64,000 nucleotides of DNA from Halioglobus japonicus (GCA_902705825.1 CACSIL010000005.1:20528-84527), one strand, 5' to 3'. Counted from the first letter of the stretch, positions 47,558 to 57,267 are shown. The notes: generated from the letters alone by a model not told the origin. Made by a program: numbers and translations.

Positions 47558-49087
47558 ATGAGTACTGCCACCGCGCCGCAGCGCACTTCGGATTCTGCTT
47601 GTGAACACGTCGATGTATTGATCGTTGGTGCAGGTATATCAGGTGTGGGCGCTGCTCACCACCTCGGCGAAAAATGTCCCGGCAAGCGCTATGTCATCCT
47701 TGAGACCAAGGAGTCTTTCGGTGGCACCTGGCATCAACATACGTACCCGGGTATTCGCTCAGACAGTGATTTGTACACTTTTGGTTACGGTTTCAAACCC
47801 TGGACCGGACAGCCTATCGCCTCTGGCAAGGCTATCCTGGACTACATGGGGGAGGCCATTGAAGAGGACAATATTGACCAGCACGTCCGCTACCAGCATG
47901 AGGTATTACATGCGTCCTGGTCTGGTGCAGATCAGCTGTGGTATATCGAGGCGCGCAGGAAAGATACCGGTGAAACTGTTCGTTTCAGTTGTTCATTCCT
48001 GTGGATGTGTCAGGGCTACTACCAGCATGCCGAGGGTTACACTCCGCAGTGGGAGGGGATGAGCGACTTTAAGGGTCCCATTGTGCACCCGCAAACGTGG
48101 CCGGAAGATCTCGATTACAAAGGCAAGCGCGTGGTGGTGATCGGATCAGGAGCAACGGCGGCGACGCTGATCCCCAATATGGCCGATGACTGCTCTCATA
48201 TCACGATGCTGCAGCGCTCACCTACCTACTTCTGGACCGGTGAAAACCGCAATGAACTGGCCGATCAACTGCGTGAACTGGAGGTGCCCGAAGAGTGGGT
48301 ACACGAGATAGTTCGCCGCAGCATTCTCAAATTGGCCAAAGATGTGCAGTACTTCTCCATGTCGGATCCGGATCTGGTGAAAGAAGAACTCTTCAAGGTG
48401 ATACGCGATATTCTCGGTGAAGACTTTGATATGAGCCATTTCACGCCCAGCTATCGGCCCTGGCAGCAGCGTCTTGCGTATGTGCCCGACGGTGACCTGT
48501 TCGAAGGTATCAAGTCAGGCAAGGTGTCCGTGGTAACCGATCATATCGATCGATTTACCCCGGAGGGTATACTCACCAAATCCGGCGAGTTGCTCAAAGC
48601 CGATATCATCATCACTGCCACCGGATTTAACTTGAGCATAATGGGCGATATCGCCTTTGATGTGGACGGCGAGCCGGTTGATTTTGCCAAGACATTTACT
48701 TACCGGGGAATCATGAATTCAGGCATCCCCAATATGTCATTTATGTTTGGTTACCTGCGTACCAGCTGGACCATGCGAGTGGATCTGGTATGCGACTTTG
48801 TTTGTCGTCTGCTGAACAAAATGGATGATGAAGGCATGAGCGTCTGTACCGCGACGCTGCGAGAGAAAGACAAGGGCATGGAAGAGCTTCCCTGGATAGA
48901 GGATGACGAGTTCAATGCCGGGTATCTGAAGCGGCGCATGCATTTATTGCCCAAGCAGGGTGGTCACGAGCCCTGGAAATTTTGTCGGGATTACTACGTC
49001 GAGAAGGATATACTGCCGGCGATTGATCTCAATGAAGACGCGCTGGTGTATGAAGCGGCCGCCAGGGCCGCAGCCGCCAGCAACTAG
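47558..49087 (+). CDS. Flavin-containing (Baeyer-Villiger-type) monooxygenase
   Basis: This 509-residue FAD/NADPH monooxygenase has an N-terminal FAD fold (LIVGAGISGVGAAHHL, GxGxxG at 24-29). The Baeyer-Villiger fingerprint FKGPIVHPQTWP starts at Phe171, and a second Rossmann site is VVVIGSGATAATLIP. GGTWHQHTYPGIRSDSD is the flavoprotein monooxygenase block. It likely inserts oxygen next to a ketone or oxidises a soft nucleophile, substrate unknown. ATG 47558 has GAGG six bases upstream. It begins the plus-strand series with the SDR and the saccharopine-dehydrogenase-like gene. Confidence 0.93.
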   Translation: MSTATAPQRTSDSACEHVDVLIVGAGISGVGAAHHLGEKCPGKRYVILETKESFGGTWHQHTYPGIRSDSDLYTFGYGFKPWTGQPIASGKAILDYMGEAIEEDNIDQHVRYQHEVLHASWSGADQLWYIEARRKDTGETVRFSCSFLWMCQGYYQHAEGYTPQWEGMSDFKGPIVHPQTWPEDLDYKGKRVVVIGSGATAATLIPNMADDCSHITMLQRSPTYFWTGENRNELADQLRELEVPEEWVHEIVRRSILKLAKDVQYFSMSDPDLVKEELFKVIRDILGEDFDMSHFTPSYRPWQQRLAYVPDGDLFEGIKSGKVSVVTDHIDRFTPEGILTKSGELLKADIIITATGFNLSIMGDIAFDVDGEPVDFAKTFTYRGIMNSGIPNMSFMFGYLRTSWTMRVDLVCDFVCRLLNKMDDEGMSVCTATLREKDKGMEELPWIEDDEFNAGYLKRRMHLLPKQGGHEPWKFCRDYYVEKDILPAIDLNEDALVYEAAARAAAASN

Positions 49088-49156
49088 GCGCAAACTGCCC
49101 GCTTCCGGATCAGTCCGGTATCGGAACATTATTCTGAAATAGCAGGAAACATTGAT

Positions 49157-50047
49157 ATGTCAAAGTTCGCGGGAAAGACAGCCGTTATCAGCGGCGGTGC
49201 TGAGGGGATCGGTTTCAGTATTGCGCAGGCCGTTGGGAAGCAGGGTATGAACGTCGTTATCGGCGATATCGATGTGGAACAGCTGAAAAAGGCCAGTGCG
49301 GCTCTGGAGGCACAGGGCATTGATGTCCTTGCTGTGCAAATGGATGTCAGCAAGCAGGAGCAGTGGCAGGCTGTGGCCGAACAGGCGGTAGCGCGTTTTG
49401 GTAAAGTTCACATGCTGGTAAATAACGCCGGTGTAGCCGGTACACCCGGTGCCATAGAGCAAACAGACGACAAAGACTGGCGCTGGGTTCTGAATGTAAA
49501 CCTGATGGGGGTTATCTATGGTACCGAAGCCATTGTTCCGCGAATCAAGGCGCACGGTGAAGGCGGCTGGGTGATCAATGTCGCCTCTATGGCCGGTATG
49601 ATGGGTGTGCCCTTTGCCGGCTCCTACACCGCAACCAAGGTGGCAGTGGTGGGTATGTCTGAAAGCTGGCACGCCGAGTTGGCGCCACACAATATCCAGG
49701 TCTCTGTGCTGTGCCCGGCCTTTGTAAAGACGCGTATTAATTTGTCACACCGTAACAAGCACGCTGAATACGAAATGGAAAGTAAGCCAGAGAGCAAGGG
49801 TGCCGGGAATACCTCTCCATTCGAAGATCACCTGCAAAAAGTGGTTGAGGCCGGTTTGGCACCTGAGATTGTCGGTGAGCGAGTGATCGAAGCGATTAGC
49901 GCCGGAGAGCTCTATATCTTTACCCATCCGAACTATCGCAAAGTGGTACAAGCGCGATACAAAGCGATCGATGAGGCTTTTGAGCGATCCGCTTCAAGCC
50001 CGTTGTTGCAGCATGTATTAGATGAAGAGGTCGCCAGCTTTAGCTGA
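49157..50047 (+). CDS. Short-chain dehydrogenase/reductase
   Basis: This 296-residue classical SDR has the cofactor motif GGAEGIGF (13-20), NNAG in MLVNNAGVAG, and the catalytic Ser in INVASMAGMMG with Tyr157 and Lys161 (SYTATK). Placed right after the monooxygenase, it would oxidise an alcohol to the ketone or handle a downstream hydroxy intermediate (inference). The ~45-residue C-terminal extension is moderately long for a classical SDR. Confidence 0.92.
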   Translation: MSKFAGKTAVISGGAEGIGFSIAQAVGKQGMNVVIGDIDVEQLKKASAALEAQGIDVLAVQMDVSKQEQWQAVAEQAVARFGKVHMLVNNAGVAGTPGAIEQTDDKDWRWVLNVNLMGVIYGTEAIVPRIKAHGEGGWVINVASMAGMMGVPFAGSYTATKVAVVGMSESWHAELAPHNIQVSVLCPAFVKTRINLSHRNKHAEYEMESKPESKGAGNTSPFEDHLQKVVEAGLAPEIVGERVIEAISAGELYIFTHPNYRKVVQARYKAIDEAFERSASSPLLQHVLDEEVASFS

Positions 50048-50080
50048 TCGATAATCACGATAGATTTTCACAGAAGAGGA

Positions 50081-51259
50081 ATGAGCATGGCAACTACAAG
50101 AGAGTTCGGCATTGTCGTTTACGGCGCCACCGGTTATACCGGTCGTCTGGTATGTGAATACCTGAACAATCAGTACGGAGTGAATGGCGATGTGGTATGG
50201 GCCATGGCGGGACGCAGCCAGGAAAAGCTGGAAGCGGTTCGCGATGAAATGGGTATACCCTCTGACGTGCCCTTCGTTATTTCCGACGCCAGCGATTACA
50301 GCAGTATTAAAGCGATGGTTGCGCGCACCAATGTCGTATTGACAACGGTTGGGCCCTATCAGTTGTACGGCAGTGATGTCGTAAAGGCCTGCGCAGAGGC
50401 CGGTACAGATTATGTGGATCTGTGTGGCGAGCCCACCTGGATGCATGAAATGATTGACGCACACCAGGATGCGGCTAAAGCCAGCGGCGCACGTATCGTA
50501 TTTTCCTGTGGCTTTGATTCGATCCCGTTTGATCTGGGCGTTTACTTTTTGCAGCAGGAGGCCAAAGAAAAGCTCGGTGGTCCGGTGTCGCGAATCAAAG
50601 GCCGTGTGCGCGTAATGAAGGGCACTTTTTCAGGTGGTACTCTGGCCAGCTTCAAGGCGACGATGGCAGCAGCTGCAGAAAAACCGGAGCTGGTCTCCGT
50701 GCTGATGAACCCGTTCGCATTGACAGAGGGTTTTGAAGGGCCCGGGCAGCCCACCGGCATGGCCCCGATTTTTGAGGAAGACCTCAACAGCTGGTCGGCC
50801 CCGTTTGTGATGGCAACCATCAACACCAAGAATATTCACCGCTCGAATTATTTGTTGGCACATGAGTACGGCGATGACTTCGTCTACGATGAAATGATGT
50901 TGACCGGCCCTGGCGATCAGGGTGAGGCCATCGCGAAAGCAGTGGCCGAAGATAAGTCCATGGCAGAAGATCCACGCCAACCGGGCGAAGGGCCAAGTAA
51001 GGAAGAGCGTGAGACCGGTCACTACGACGTGCTGTTTGTCGGCGTTAACGCAGACGGTAAGCGTGTGATGGCAAGTGTGAAAGGCGACAAAGACCCGGGC
51101 TACGGTTCAACCTGCAAAATGATTGCCGAGAGTGCAGTGTGTCTGCTGAAGAATGCTGATGCTGCCACCGGCGGTATCTGGACGCCGGCTGCGGCAATGG
51201 GTTCGCTGCTTATAGACCGTCTGCAAGACAATGCCGGTTTGATCTTCGCTGTAGAGTAA
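50081..51259 (+). CDS. Saccharopine-dehydrogenase-like / trans-acting enoyl reductase family protein
   Basis: This 392-residue NAD(P)-binding protein begins with the Rossmann motif FGIVVYGATGYTGRLVCEYL and matches the saccharopine dehydrogenase-like family. That family includes the mycobacterial trans-acting enoyl reductase (Rv2953) and membrane-associated human SCCPDH. Further blocks are LTTVGPYQLYGSDVVKACAE and CGFDSIPFDLGVYFLQQ. True lysine biosynthesis is unlikely in this context. A reductive step on a lipid or alicyclic intermediate is an inference. The ATG at 50087 also fits the upstream GAGG. Confidence 0.9.
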   Translation: MSMATTREFGIVVYGATGYTGRLVCEYLNNQYGVNGDVVWAMAGRSQEKLEAVRDEMGIPSDVPFVISDASDYSSIKAMVARTNVVLTTVGPYQLYGSDVVKACAEAGTDYVDLCGEPTWMHEMIDAHQDAAKASGARIVFSCGFDSIPFDLGVYFLQQEAKEKLGGPVSRIKGRVRVMKGTFSGGTLASFKATMAAAAEKPELVSVLMNPFALTEGFEGPGQPTGMAPIFEEDLNSWSAPFVMATINTKNIHRSNYLLAHEYGDDFVYDEMMLTGPGDQGEAIAKAVAEDKSMAEDPRQPGEGPSKEERETGHYDVLFVGVNADGKRVMASVKGDKDPGYGSTCKMIAESAVCLLKNADAATGGIWTPAAAMGSLLIDRLQDNAGLIFAVE

Positions 51260-51320
51260 ACCTGCAACGCCGGTGGGAAGTGAGCAGAAGGTATGCGCTT
51301 CGCACAGGCAGTTGGATCTA

Positions 51321-52220
51321 TTACTCAGTAAGTACTGCGCTGGCGGTGGTGACCAATTCGCCTCGGTGATTTCTTGCATCGAGAGCAATGCTGGAAGCTG
51401 CCGCAGCTTTCTCGTCCTGCGTGGTTGCACCGGGATCTATTGCAAGTCGCAATTCCTCGTCAACAAACGCAGGCGCCATTGCCCTGAACGCAAACTCTCG
51501 CACTGTCTTCTGCGGATACTCGCCCTGTGCCAGGTTCATTAACAACGTGGCCGTCAATGGCCCTTGTACTACCAGTGCGGGGTAGCCTTCTTCTAAGACA
51601 CTATAGTGGTGATCGTAGTGGATCCTGTGCCCGTTGAAAGTCAGTGCTGAGTAGCGAAAGAGCAGTGTGCTATCTGGTGTCAGAGAGCGCGCTGTTGTGG
51701 TTTCTTGCGGCTGCGTTTTGGACTCACGAATAGCTCCCTTTTTTTTGTGTACCGAGTGTCCTCGGTAGACGATGGTCTGCCTGTCTTCAATATGTGTTTC
51801 TTTGTCACAGGTATATTCGTGATCGATGTGCACAAACACCAGCGTGCCAGATGCGCGGCTTTGCTTCATTGCGACATCGGTAATGGTCGATGTCCGTTCA
51901 ATGAGGGGGCCTACCGGCAGCGGGCTGTGAAACCGGATGCGGCTGGACGCCCACATTCTGCGAGGCAACGGAACCGGAGGTAGAAATCCGCCTTTGGCAG
52001 GGTGTCCATCGGCTCCCAACCCGTCGTGAGCAATAGCGGGCGGCGCCAAACACCAGTGGAGCCCCAGAGGCAGCGAACAGCCCTGGGAGCCCGCCAGCGA
52101 GGTGTAGCCGCTTAATGTTGCCCGGAAGCGCTTTACCAGCTCCGGTGTGATGATGTCACCGCTGCGCTCCTGTTTGCCGATCCAACTGCGGAGATGGTCG
52201 ATTTCTACCTGCTCGGACAT
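51321..52220 (-). CDS. MaoC-like hydratase (FAS1-like dehydratase domain, HTD2/mesaconyl-C4-CoA hydratase type)
   Basis: This 299-residue double hot-dog protein has an N-terminal FAS1-like dehydratase half (LGLHWCLAPPAIAHDGLGAD, GGFLPPVPLPRRMWASSRI) and a C-terminal MaoC half (FRYSALTFNGHRIHYDHHY). The His in NGHRIHYD is the catalytic-type residue. Relatives hydrate mesaconyl-C4-CoA, itaconyl-CoA or enoyl-CoA. It follows the acyl-CoA dehydrogenase gene by 30 bases on the same strand, so the pair should do consecutive dehydrogenation and hydration. The substrate is unknown. Confidence 0.9.
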   Translation of the reverse strand: MSEQVEIDHLRSWIGKQERSGDIITPELVKRFRATLSGYTSLAGSQGCSLPLGLHWCLAPPAIAHDGLGADGHPAKGGFLPPVPLPRRMWASSRIRFHSPLPVGPLIERTSTITDVAMKQSRASGTLVFVHIDHEYTCDKETHIEDRQTIVYRGHSVHKKKGAIRESKTQPQETTTARSLTPDSTLLFRYSALTFNGHRIHYDHHYSVLEEGYPALVVQGPLTATLLMNLAQGEYPQKTVREFAFRAMAPAFVDEELRLAIDPGATTQDEKAAAASSIALDARNHRGELVTTASAVLTE

Positions 52221-52250
52221 GGCGACTCTCTGGCTACTCTATTGGAATGG

Positions 52251-53414
52251 CTAGAAGGATTTTGGCAAGCCCAGGTCGTGGGTTGCAACATGGGAGAGGA
52301 TTAAATTGGTCGATATCGGTGCTACCTGATACAAGCGTGTTTCGCGAAATTTTCGCTCGATATTGTACTCCGTTGCAAACCCGTAGCCGCCAAACGTTTG
52401 AATGCAGGTATCACCGGCCTGCCACGAGGCTTCCGAGGCCAACAGTTTTGCCATGTTCGCATCCGAGCCACAGGGTTCTGCGCGCTCGAACTTTTGTGCC
52501 GCCCGTTTTACGATTGCATCTGCGGCTTCTGTTTGCACATGCGCTCGCGCAATGGGAAATTGTATGCCCTGATTCAAGCCGATGGGCCTGCCGAACACCT
52601 CTCTTTCCCTGGCATACAGGCTCGCCTGTTCAATAAAAAACCGGGCGTCGCCGATACACTCCGCTGCGATCAGGATGCGCTCGGCGTTCATGCCGTCCAC
52701 AATGTAGGAAAAGCCGCGACCCTCCTCGCCAATCAGGTTTGCCGCTGGTACTCGCAGTTCATCGAAAAACAGTTCCGTGCTGGCGTGATTCATCATGGTC
52801 TTGATGGGCTTGATGGTTAAGCCATTGCCCAGTGCGCTGCGCATATCGACCAGCAGCACCGACATCCCATCGGTTGGTTTGACGCTGTCCTCGCGCGCTG
52901 CAGTGCGCACCAGCAGGATCATCAGATCCGAGTGCTCGGTGCGGGATATGAATACTTTCTGACCACTCACTATGTAGTCGCCACTGGTGCCATCGCGGCG
53001 CGCACGTGTTTGAATTCGCGTGGTGTCTGTGCCGCTGCCGGGCTCAGTTACACCGAATGCCTGCAGGCGCAATTCACCGCGGGCTATCGCTGGAAGATAC
53101 TGCTGCTTCTGTTGCTCATTACCATGGCGTAACAATGTTCCCATGGTGTACATCTGCGCATGGCAGGCACCGGCATTACAGCCGCTGCGCTGAATCTCTT
53201 CCAATACGGCACAGGCGACGGACAGGGGTAAGCCCGCGCCGCCGTATTCTTCGGGAATAAGAATAGAGAGGTAGCCTGATTCTGTCAGCGCGCGTACAAA
53301 GTCGCCAGGATAGTCATCGGTCTTCTCCAGTGCTTGCCAGTATTCGCCGGGAAACTGGGCACAGAGTTTGGCGACTGCGTCGCGAATGTCCTGGTATTGA
53401 TCGGGTTCCGTCAT
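52251..53414 (-). CDS. Acyl-CoA dehydrogenase
   Basis: This 387-residue flavoenzyme has the ACAD signatures LIPEEYGGAGLPLSVA, AFGVTEPGSGTDTT, YIVSGQKVFISRTEHSD and the C-terminal CIQTFGGYGFATEYNIER. It makes an alpha,beta-unsaturated acyl-CoA and passes electrons to ETF. It is cotranscribed with the MaoC-like hydratase (30-base gap) and divergent from the crotonase gene. The substrate chain cannot be read from sequence. Confidence 0.93.
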   Translation of the reverse strand: MTEPDQYQDIRDAVAKLCAQFPGEYWQALEKTDDYPGDFVRALTESGYLSILIPEEYGGAGLPLSVACAVLEEIQRSGCNAGACHAQMYTMGTLLRHGNEQQKQQYLPAIARGELRLQAFGVTEPGSGTDTTRIQTRARRDGTSGDYIVSGQKVFISRTEHSDLMILLVRTAAREDSVKPTDGMSVLLVDMRSALGNGLTIKPIKTMMNHASTELFFDELRVPAANLIGEEGRGFSYIVDGMNAERILIAAECIGDARFFIEQASLYAREREVFGRPIGLNQGIQFPIARAHVQTEAADAIVKRAAQKFERAEPCGSDANMAKLLASEASWQAGDTCIQTFGGYGFATEYNIERKFRETRLYQVAPISTNLILSHVATHDLGLPKSF

Positions 53415-53558
53415 CTCTTACTCTCGGTCGTGTACTAGGTGCGTTCAGAAAGCTTTAATCGTGGTGCATTCAAGCCTTGGGCGCTATGATGCTACGCGAT
53501 AATATACGTTGTTGATAGGCAGTGTCCCGTCCAACCCACACTGAAAGAGAGGTGTTCC

Positions 53559-54383
53559 ATGTCCGAGCTGGTTACCGTCCAGATTACCGACCATATTGCC
53601 GATGTCCGTCTGAACCGCCCCGAAAAAATGAATGCGCTGAGCGTGTCAATGTTCGAGAGCATCACGCGCGTTGGCCAAGCACTGGCGCAGGACAAATCGA
53701 TACGCGCCATTGTCTTATCTGGCGAGGGGCGCGGTTTTTGTGCCGGTCTGGATCTGGCCAATATGACAGACCCTGATTTTAGCGCGGAACCTTTTGGGGA
53801 GGGGCGCGGTGGTTTTTATCCCAACTTCTATCAGCTGCCCGGTTACGTGTGGAAAAAAATGCCGGTTCCGGTGATATGCGCACTGCACGGTGTGGCCTAC
53901 GGCGGCGGTTTCCAGATAGCAATGGGCGCGGATATCCGCATTGCTCACCCCGACAGCAGATTGTCAGTGATGGAGATTAAATGGGGTTTGATCCCCGATA
54001 TGTCGACGTCGCAAACCTTGCGTGATCTGGTGCGCGTCGATGTCGCGAAAGAGCTGACTTTCACCGGGCGGGTGGTTGGAGCCGAAGAGGCGCTGAGCCT
54101 TGGTCTGGTCACGTACCTGAACGAAAACCCGCGTGAGGCCGCGCTGGAAATGGCGGCGACCATTGCCAAGCGCAACCCCAACGCAATCACCTACGGTAAG
54201 TACCTGTTCGACAGTACCTGGCACGGTGATGAATACGCAGGTTTGAAAGCGGAGGAGCGCCTGCAGGCCAAAGTGCTCAAAACGCCAAACCAGATTGAAG
54301 CCGTGATGTCAGAACTTGAAGGTCGCCCTGCCAACTATGAGCAACGCGATGTGACAACGTTTGATGATATAGCGCTGGATTGA
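53559..54383 (+). CDS. Enoyl-CoA hydratase/isomerase (crotonase) family protein
   Basis: This 274-residue crotonase-fold enzyme has the N-terminal VRLNRPEKMNAL, the oxyanion-hole loop GRGFCAGLDLAN, and the second CoA-binding glycine loop ALHGVAYGGGFQIAMGADIRIA. The active-site region reads MEIKWGLIPDMSTSQTL, which resembles isomerase or dienoyl-CoA isomerase members more than classic hydratases. AGAGG lies six bases before the ATG. It is not the LiuC of the leucine operon by position, but that role is not excluded. Confidence 0.92.
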   Translation: MSELVTVQITDHIADVRLNRPEKMNALSVSMFESITRVGQALAQDKSIRAIVLSGEGRGFCAGLDLANMTDPDFSAEPFGEGRGGFYPNFYQLPGYVWKKMPVPVICALHGVAYGGGFQIAMGADIRIAHPDSRLSVMEIKWGLIPDMSTSQTLRDLVRVDVAKELTFTGRVVGAEEALSLGLVTYLNENPREAALEMAATIAKRNPNAITYGKYLFDSTWHGDEYAGLKAEERLQAKVLKTPNQIEAVMSELEGRPANYEQRDVTTFDDIALD

Positions 54384-54445
54384 GAAAGCACTGCTATTGG
54401 GGCAGGCGTTTTCGCAGGCATCCACACTGACTTCAGGAAATAATA

Positions 54446-55711
54446 ATGGATTTCGAGATACCCGCAGATATCGCCGCCTTCCTTAATGAGGTAGACCAGT
54501 TCATTGAGGACAAGATAAAACCGTTGGAGCAGGCGGATGACAATATCCGTTTCTTCGACCACCGCCGCGAGGACGCCAGAACGGATTGGGAGCGGCAGGG
54601 GCTGCCCAACGAGGAATGGGAGGTCTTGCTGCACAAAGCCAAGTCATTGGCGATAGAAGAGGGGATATTCAACTATCCGTTTCCGGTTGAGTTCGGTGGC
54701 CGCGGTGGCGGTAATCTGGGTATGGCGATTATCAGGGAGCATCTCGCCGCGAAAGGTCTGGGGCTGCACAATGACCTGCAGAATGAACACTCTGTAGTCG
54801 GCAATAACATCGGCCTTTTGCTGATGTTGAAATACGGCAGCAAAGAACAGAAAGCCCAGTGGCTCGATGGTATGAGTACAGCGACCATGGGCTTCGGCTT
54901 TGGCATCACCGAGCCAGAGCATGGTTCTGATGCAACCTATATGGAAACGAATGCCGTGCGTGATGGTGACGACTGGGTCATCAACGGTGAGAAAACCTGG
55001 AACACCGGCGTGCATATCGCCCAGGCCGATATGGTAATGGCCAGGACGTCGGGCAAGCCCGGTGAAGCGCTGGGAATAACAGCTTTTCTGGTGCCGATGA
55101 AGGCTGCGGGCGTGAAGGTCGAGGAGTATCTCTGGACGTTCAATATGCCGTCCGATCACGCGCGCGTCTCATTTACGGATGTCAGGGTGCCCGACAGTGC
55201 AATCTTCGGTGAAGAGGGCAAAGGGTTGATGGTGATTCAACACTTCTTTAATGAGAACCGAATTCGCCAGGCGGCCTCCAGCCTCGGTGCGGCCCAGTAC
55301 TGTGTCAATGAAGCTGTGGCACACGCCAACCAACGCAAGCCGTTCGGCAAAGCACTGTCGACCAATCAGGGCATTCAGTTTCCCCTGGTCGACCTGAATA
55401 CCCGCTGTGAAATGCTGCGGGCGCTGGTTCACAAGACAGCCTGGCTGATGGATCGCGATGGCGCATTCTCGGTGTCAGACAAAGTCTCTATGTGTAACTA
55501 TCAGGCGAACAGGCTGTGCTGCGAGGCCGCCGATTTCGCGATGCAGGTTCACGGCGGGATGGGGTACTCGCGCTACAAGTCGTTTGAACATATTTATCGC
55601 CACCACCGTCGTTATCGCATTACCGAGGGAGCAGACGAGATTCAAATCCGCCGCGCCGCCGGTTACCTGTTTGGTTTTATGAAGCAGCAAAAACCGAAAG
55701 GCGTAAGTTGA
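54446..55711 (+). CDS. Acyl-CoA dehydrogenase (ACAD10/11-like)
   Basis: This 421-residue acyl-CoA dehydrogenase has blocks FGFGITEPEHGSDATYMET, DWVINGEKTWNTG, QVHGGMGYSRYKSFEHIYRH and EGADEIQIRRAAGYLFG. The pattern resembles the dehydrogenase halves of animal ACAD10 and ACAD11. The next gene, overlapping by its start codon, is an APH-type kinase, the same partner domain fused in ACAD11. The two may therefore work on 4-hydroxyacyl-CoAs by phosphorylation and elimination, as in the Pseudomonas levulinate pathway (inference). Confidence 0.92.
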   Translation: MDFEIPADIAAFLNEVDQFIEDKIKPLEQADDNIRFFDHRREDARTDWERQGLPNEEWEVLLHKAKSLAIEEGIFNYPFPVEFGGRGGGNLGMAIIREHLAAKGLGLHNDLQNEHSVVGNNIGLLLMLKYGSKEQKAQWLDGMSTATMGFGFGITEPEHGSDATYMETNAVRDGDDWVINGEKTWNTGVHIAQADMVMARTSGKPGEALGITAFLVPMKAAGVKVEEYLWTFNMPSDHARVSFTDVRVPDSAIFGEEGKGLMVIQHFFNENRIRQAASSLGAAQYCVNEAVAHANQRKPFGKALSTNQGIQFPLVDLNTRCEMLRALVHKTAWLMDRDGAFSVSDKVSMCNYQANRLCCEAADFAMQVHGGMGYSRYKSFEHIYRHHRRYRITEGADEIQIRRAAGYLFGFMKQQKPKGVS

Positions 55712-57162
55712 TTGCTATGACGCCTGGCACAGAAGATGATGATTTCACTCAGGCGCTGGAGCGTGTGTTATCCAGGGAGTTGGCAGGTTTCCGGTCGCTC
55801 GTGTCCTGCCAGAAATTGACAGCGGGCGCCAGTCAGGAAACCTATCGCATTGTTATCGAAGAAGCCGCAAGTGGCAGTGACGCCTCTGACGCTCGTTCGG
55901 TTCAACGGCAACTGGCGCTGCGACGATCACAACCGCACACGCCGGCCGACTCTGGCGTAGGTGTCATCAGCCTGGCCACCGAAGCCAGACTATTTCAGTT
56001 GGCCAGCGCTGCAGGTATACCCGGGCCGGATGTCCACTATGTTTTGCGTTCAGAGGATGACCTTGGCAGCGGCTTCATCATGCAGTGGCTGGAAGGGCAA
56101 ACCCTGGGGCAACGGATCGTGCGGTCAGAGGATTTGGCCGGCGTTCGCCCGCAGCTGGCCCGAGAGTGCGGTCAGATCCTGGGACGCATTCACGCGCTGG
56201 ACTGGCGCGCTGAAAACCTGACGGACCAGTTACCAGAAATCGCCCCGGCGACGCTGGTGGAGGATACATGGGCGCACTACCGCGAACTGAATGTGCCGGT
56301 GCCGATGATTGACTACACCTGGCGTTGGCTGCGCGACAACCTGCCCGGCACAGCGCGCACAACGTTGGTACACGGGGATTTTCGCAACGGCAACCTGATG
56401 GTGACCGCCAACGGCATCAACGCTGTGCTGGATTGGGAGTTGGCGCATATCGGTGATCCCGTGCGTGATTTGGGCTGGCTATGCGTCAACTCCTGGCGCT
56501 TTGGCAAAGACAAGCTGCCGGTGGGTGGTTTCGGGGAAGTCGCAGATCTGCTGGCGGGATACCGCGAGACATCCGGGCTGGAGGTCTCCCCGCGAGAGCT
56601 CGAGTTCTGGCAGGTATTTGGTTCGTTCTGGTGGGCAATGGTAACACTGCAAATGGCCAACGCCTGGCGCAAGGGTGAAACGCCCAGCCTGGAGCGCCCT
56701 GTGATTGGCAGGCGCTCTTCTGAGGCACAGATGGACTGCGTTAACCTGCTCATGCCGGGGGAGTTTACCCTGCCTGAAATGGATAATCCGGTTTCCCGCG
56801 GCACGCAATTGCCAATGCCCGCCGAGCTGTTAACCGGTGTGGCAGATTTTCTGAAAGCCGACGTCGCGCCGCAGCTGGACCCCCACAATGGCTTCCTCGC
56901 AATGGTGGCCGCCAACTCATTGGGTATAGCGCAACGTGAGCTGCAGTTCGGCGGTGCATTGGCGGAGCAGGAGCGGCTGCGTCTGCAAACACTGCTGGGG
57001 CAGCAGGGTGGGCTGGATGACTTGCGCTGGGAACTGGTTAATCGATTGCGATCTGATATGCCACTGGATACGCCCGGCTTGACGGATCACCTGCGCCAGA
57101 CAGTGGCGGGTCAGCTGGCGATTGACCAGCCCCGGTATTCAGCCCTGCGCGCGGTGCACTGA
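55708..57162 (+). CDS. APH-family phosphotransferase (aminoglycoside kinase-like)
   Basis: This 484-residue kinase-fold protein has the catalytic loop VHGDFRNGNLMV (His-Gly-Asp and Asn) and the metal-binding DWELAHIGDPVRDLGWLCVN. These place it with LvaA and the kinase domain of ACAD10/11, not with drug-resistance enzymes. It carries ~150 extra residues after the kinase fold. The start is TTG 55708, overlapping the dehydrogenase stop, with AAAGG upstream. ATG 55717 is an alternative. It probably phosphorylates a hydroxyacyl-CoA (inference). Confidence 0.88.
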   Translation: MIAMTPGTEDDDFTQALERVLSRELAGFRSLVSCQKLTAGASQETYRIVIEEAASGSDASDARSVQRQLALRRSQPHTPADSGVGVISLATEARLFQLASAAGIPGPDVHYVLRSEDDLGSGFIMQWLEGQTLGQRIVRSEDLAGVRPQLARECGQILGRIHALDWRAENLTDQLPEIAPATLVEDTWAHYRELNVPVPMIDYTWRWLRDNLPGTARTTLVHGDFRNGNLMVTANGINAVLDWELAHIGDPVRDLGWLCVNSWRFGKDKLPVGGFGEVADLLAGYRETSGLEVSPRELEFWQVFGSFWWAMVTLQMANAWRKGETPSLERPVIGRRSSEAQMDCVNLLMPGEFTLPEMDNPVSRGTQLPMPAELLTGVADFLKADVAPQLDPHNGFLAMVAANSLGIAQRELQFGGALAEQERLRLQTLLGQQGGLDDLRWELVNRLRSDMPLDTPGLTDHLRQTVAGQLAIDQPRYSALRAVH

Positions 57163-57267
57163 AGGATGAACCCCCGTTACAGATCAGGCGTGAAAGCTGT
57201 TTGATTGCGGGATCGTATTCACGGCTGTAAAGCCTTTGGTTGGGCAGATTAGCGTGCACTGGCAAAG

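Noticed and set aside
55708..57162. APH-family kinase as an antibiotic-resistance gene
   Set aside because: Its context and motifs match the LvaA/ACAD10-type kinases of acyl-CoA metabolism, not aminoglycoside resistance enzymes.
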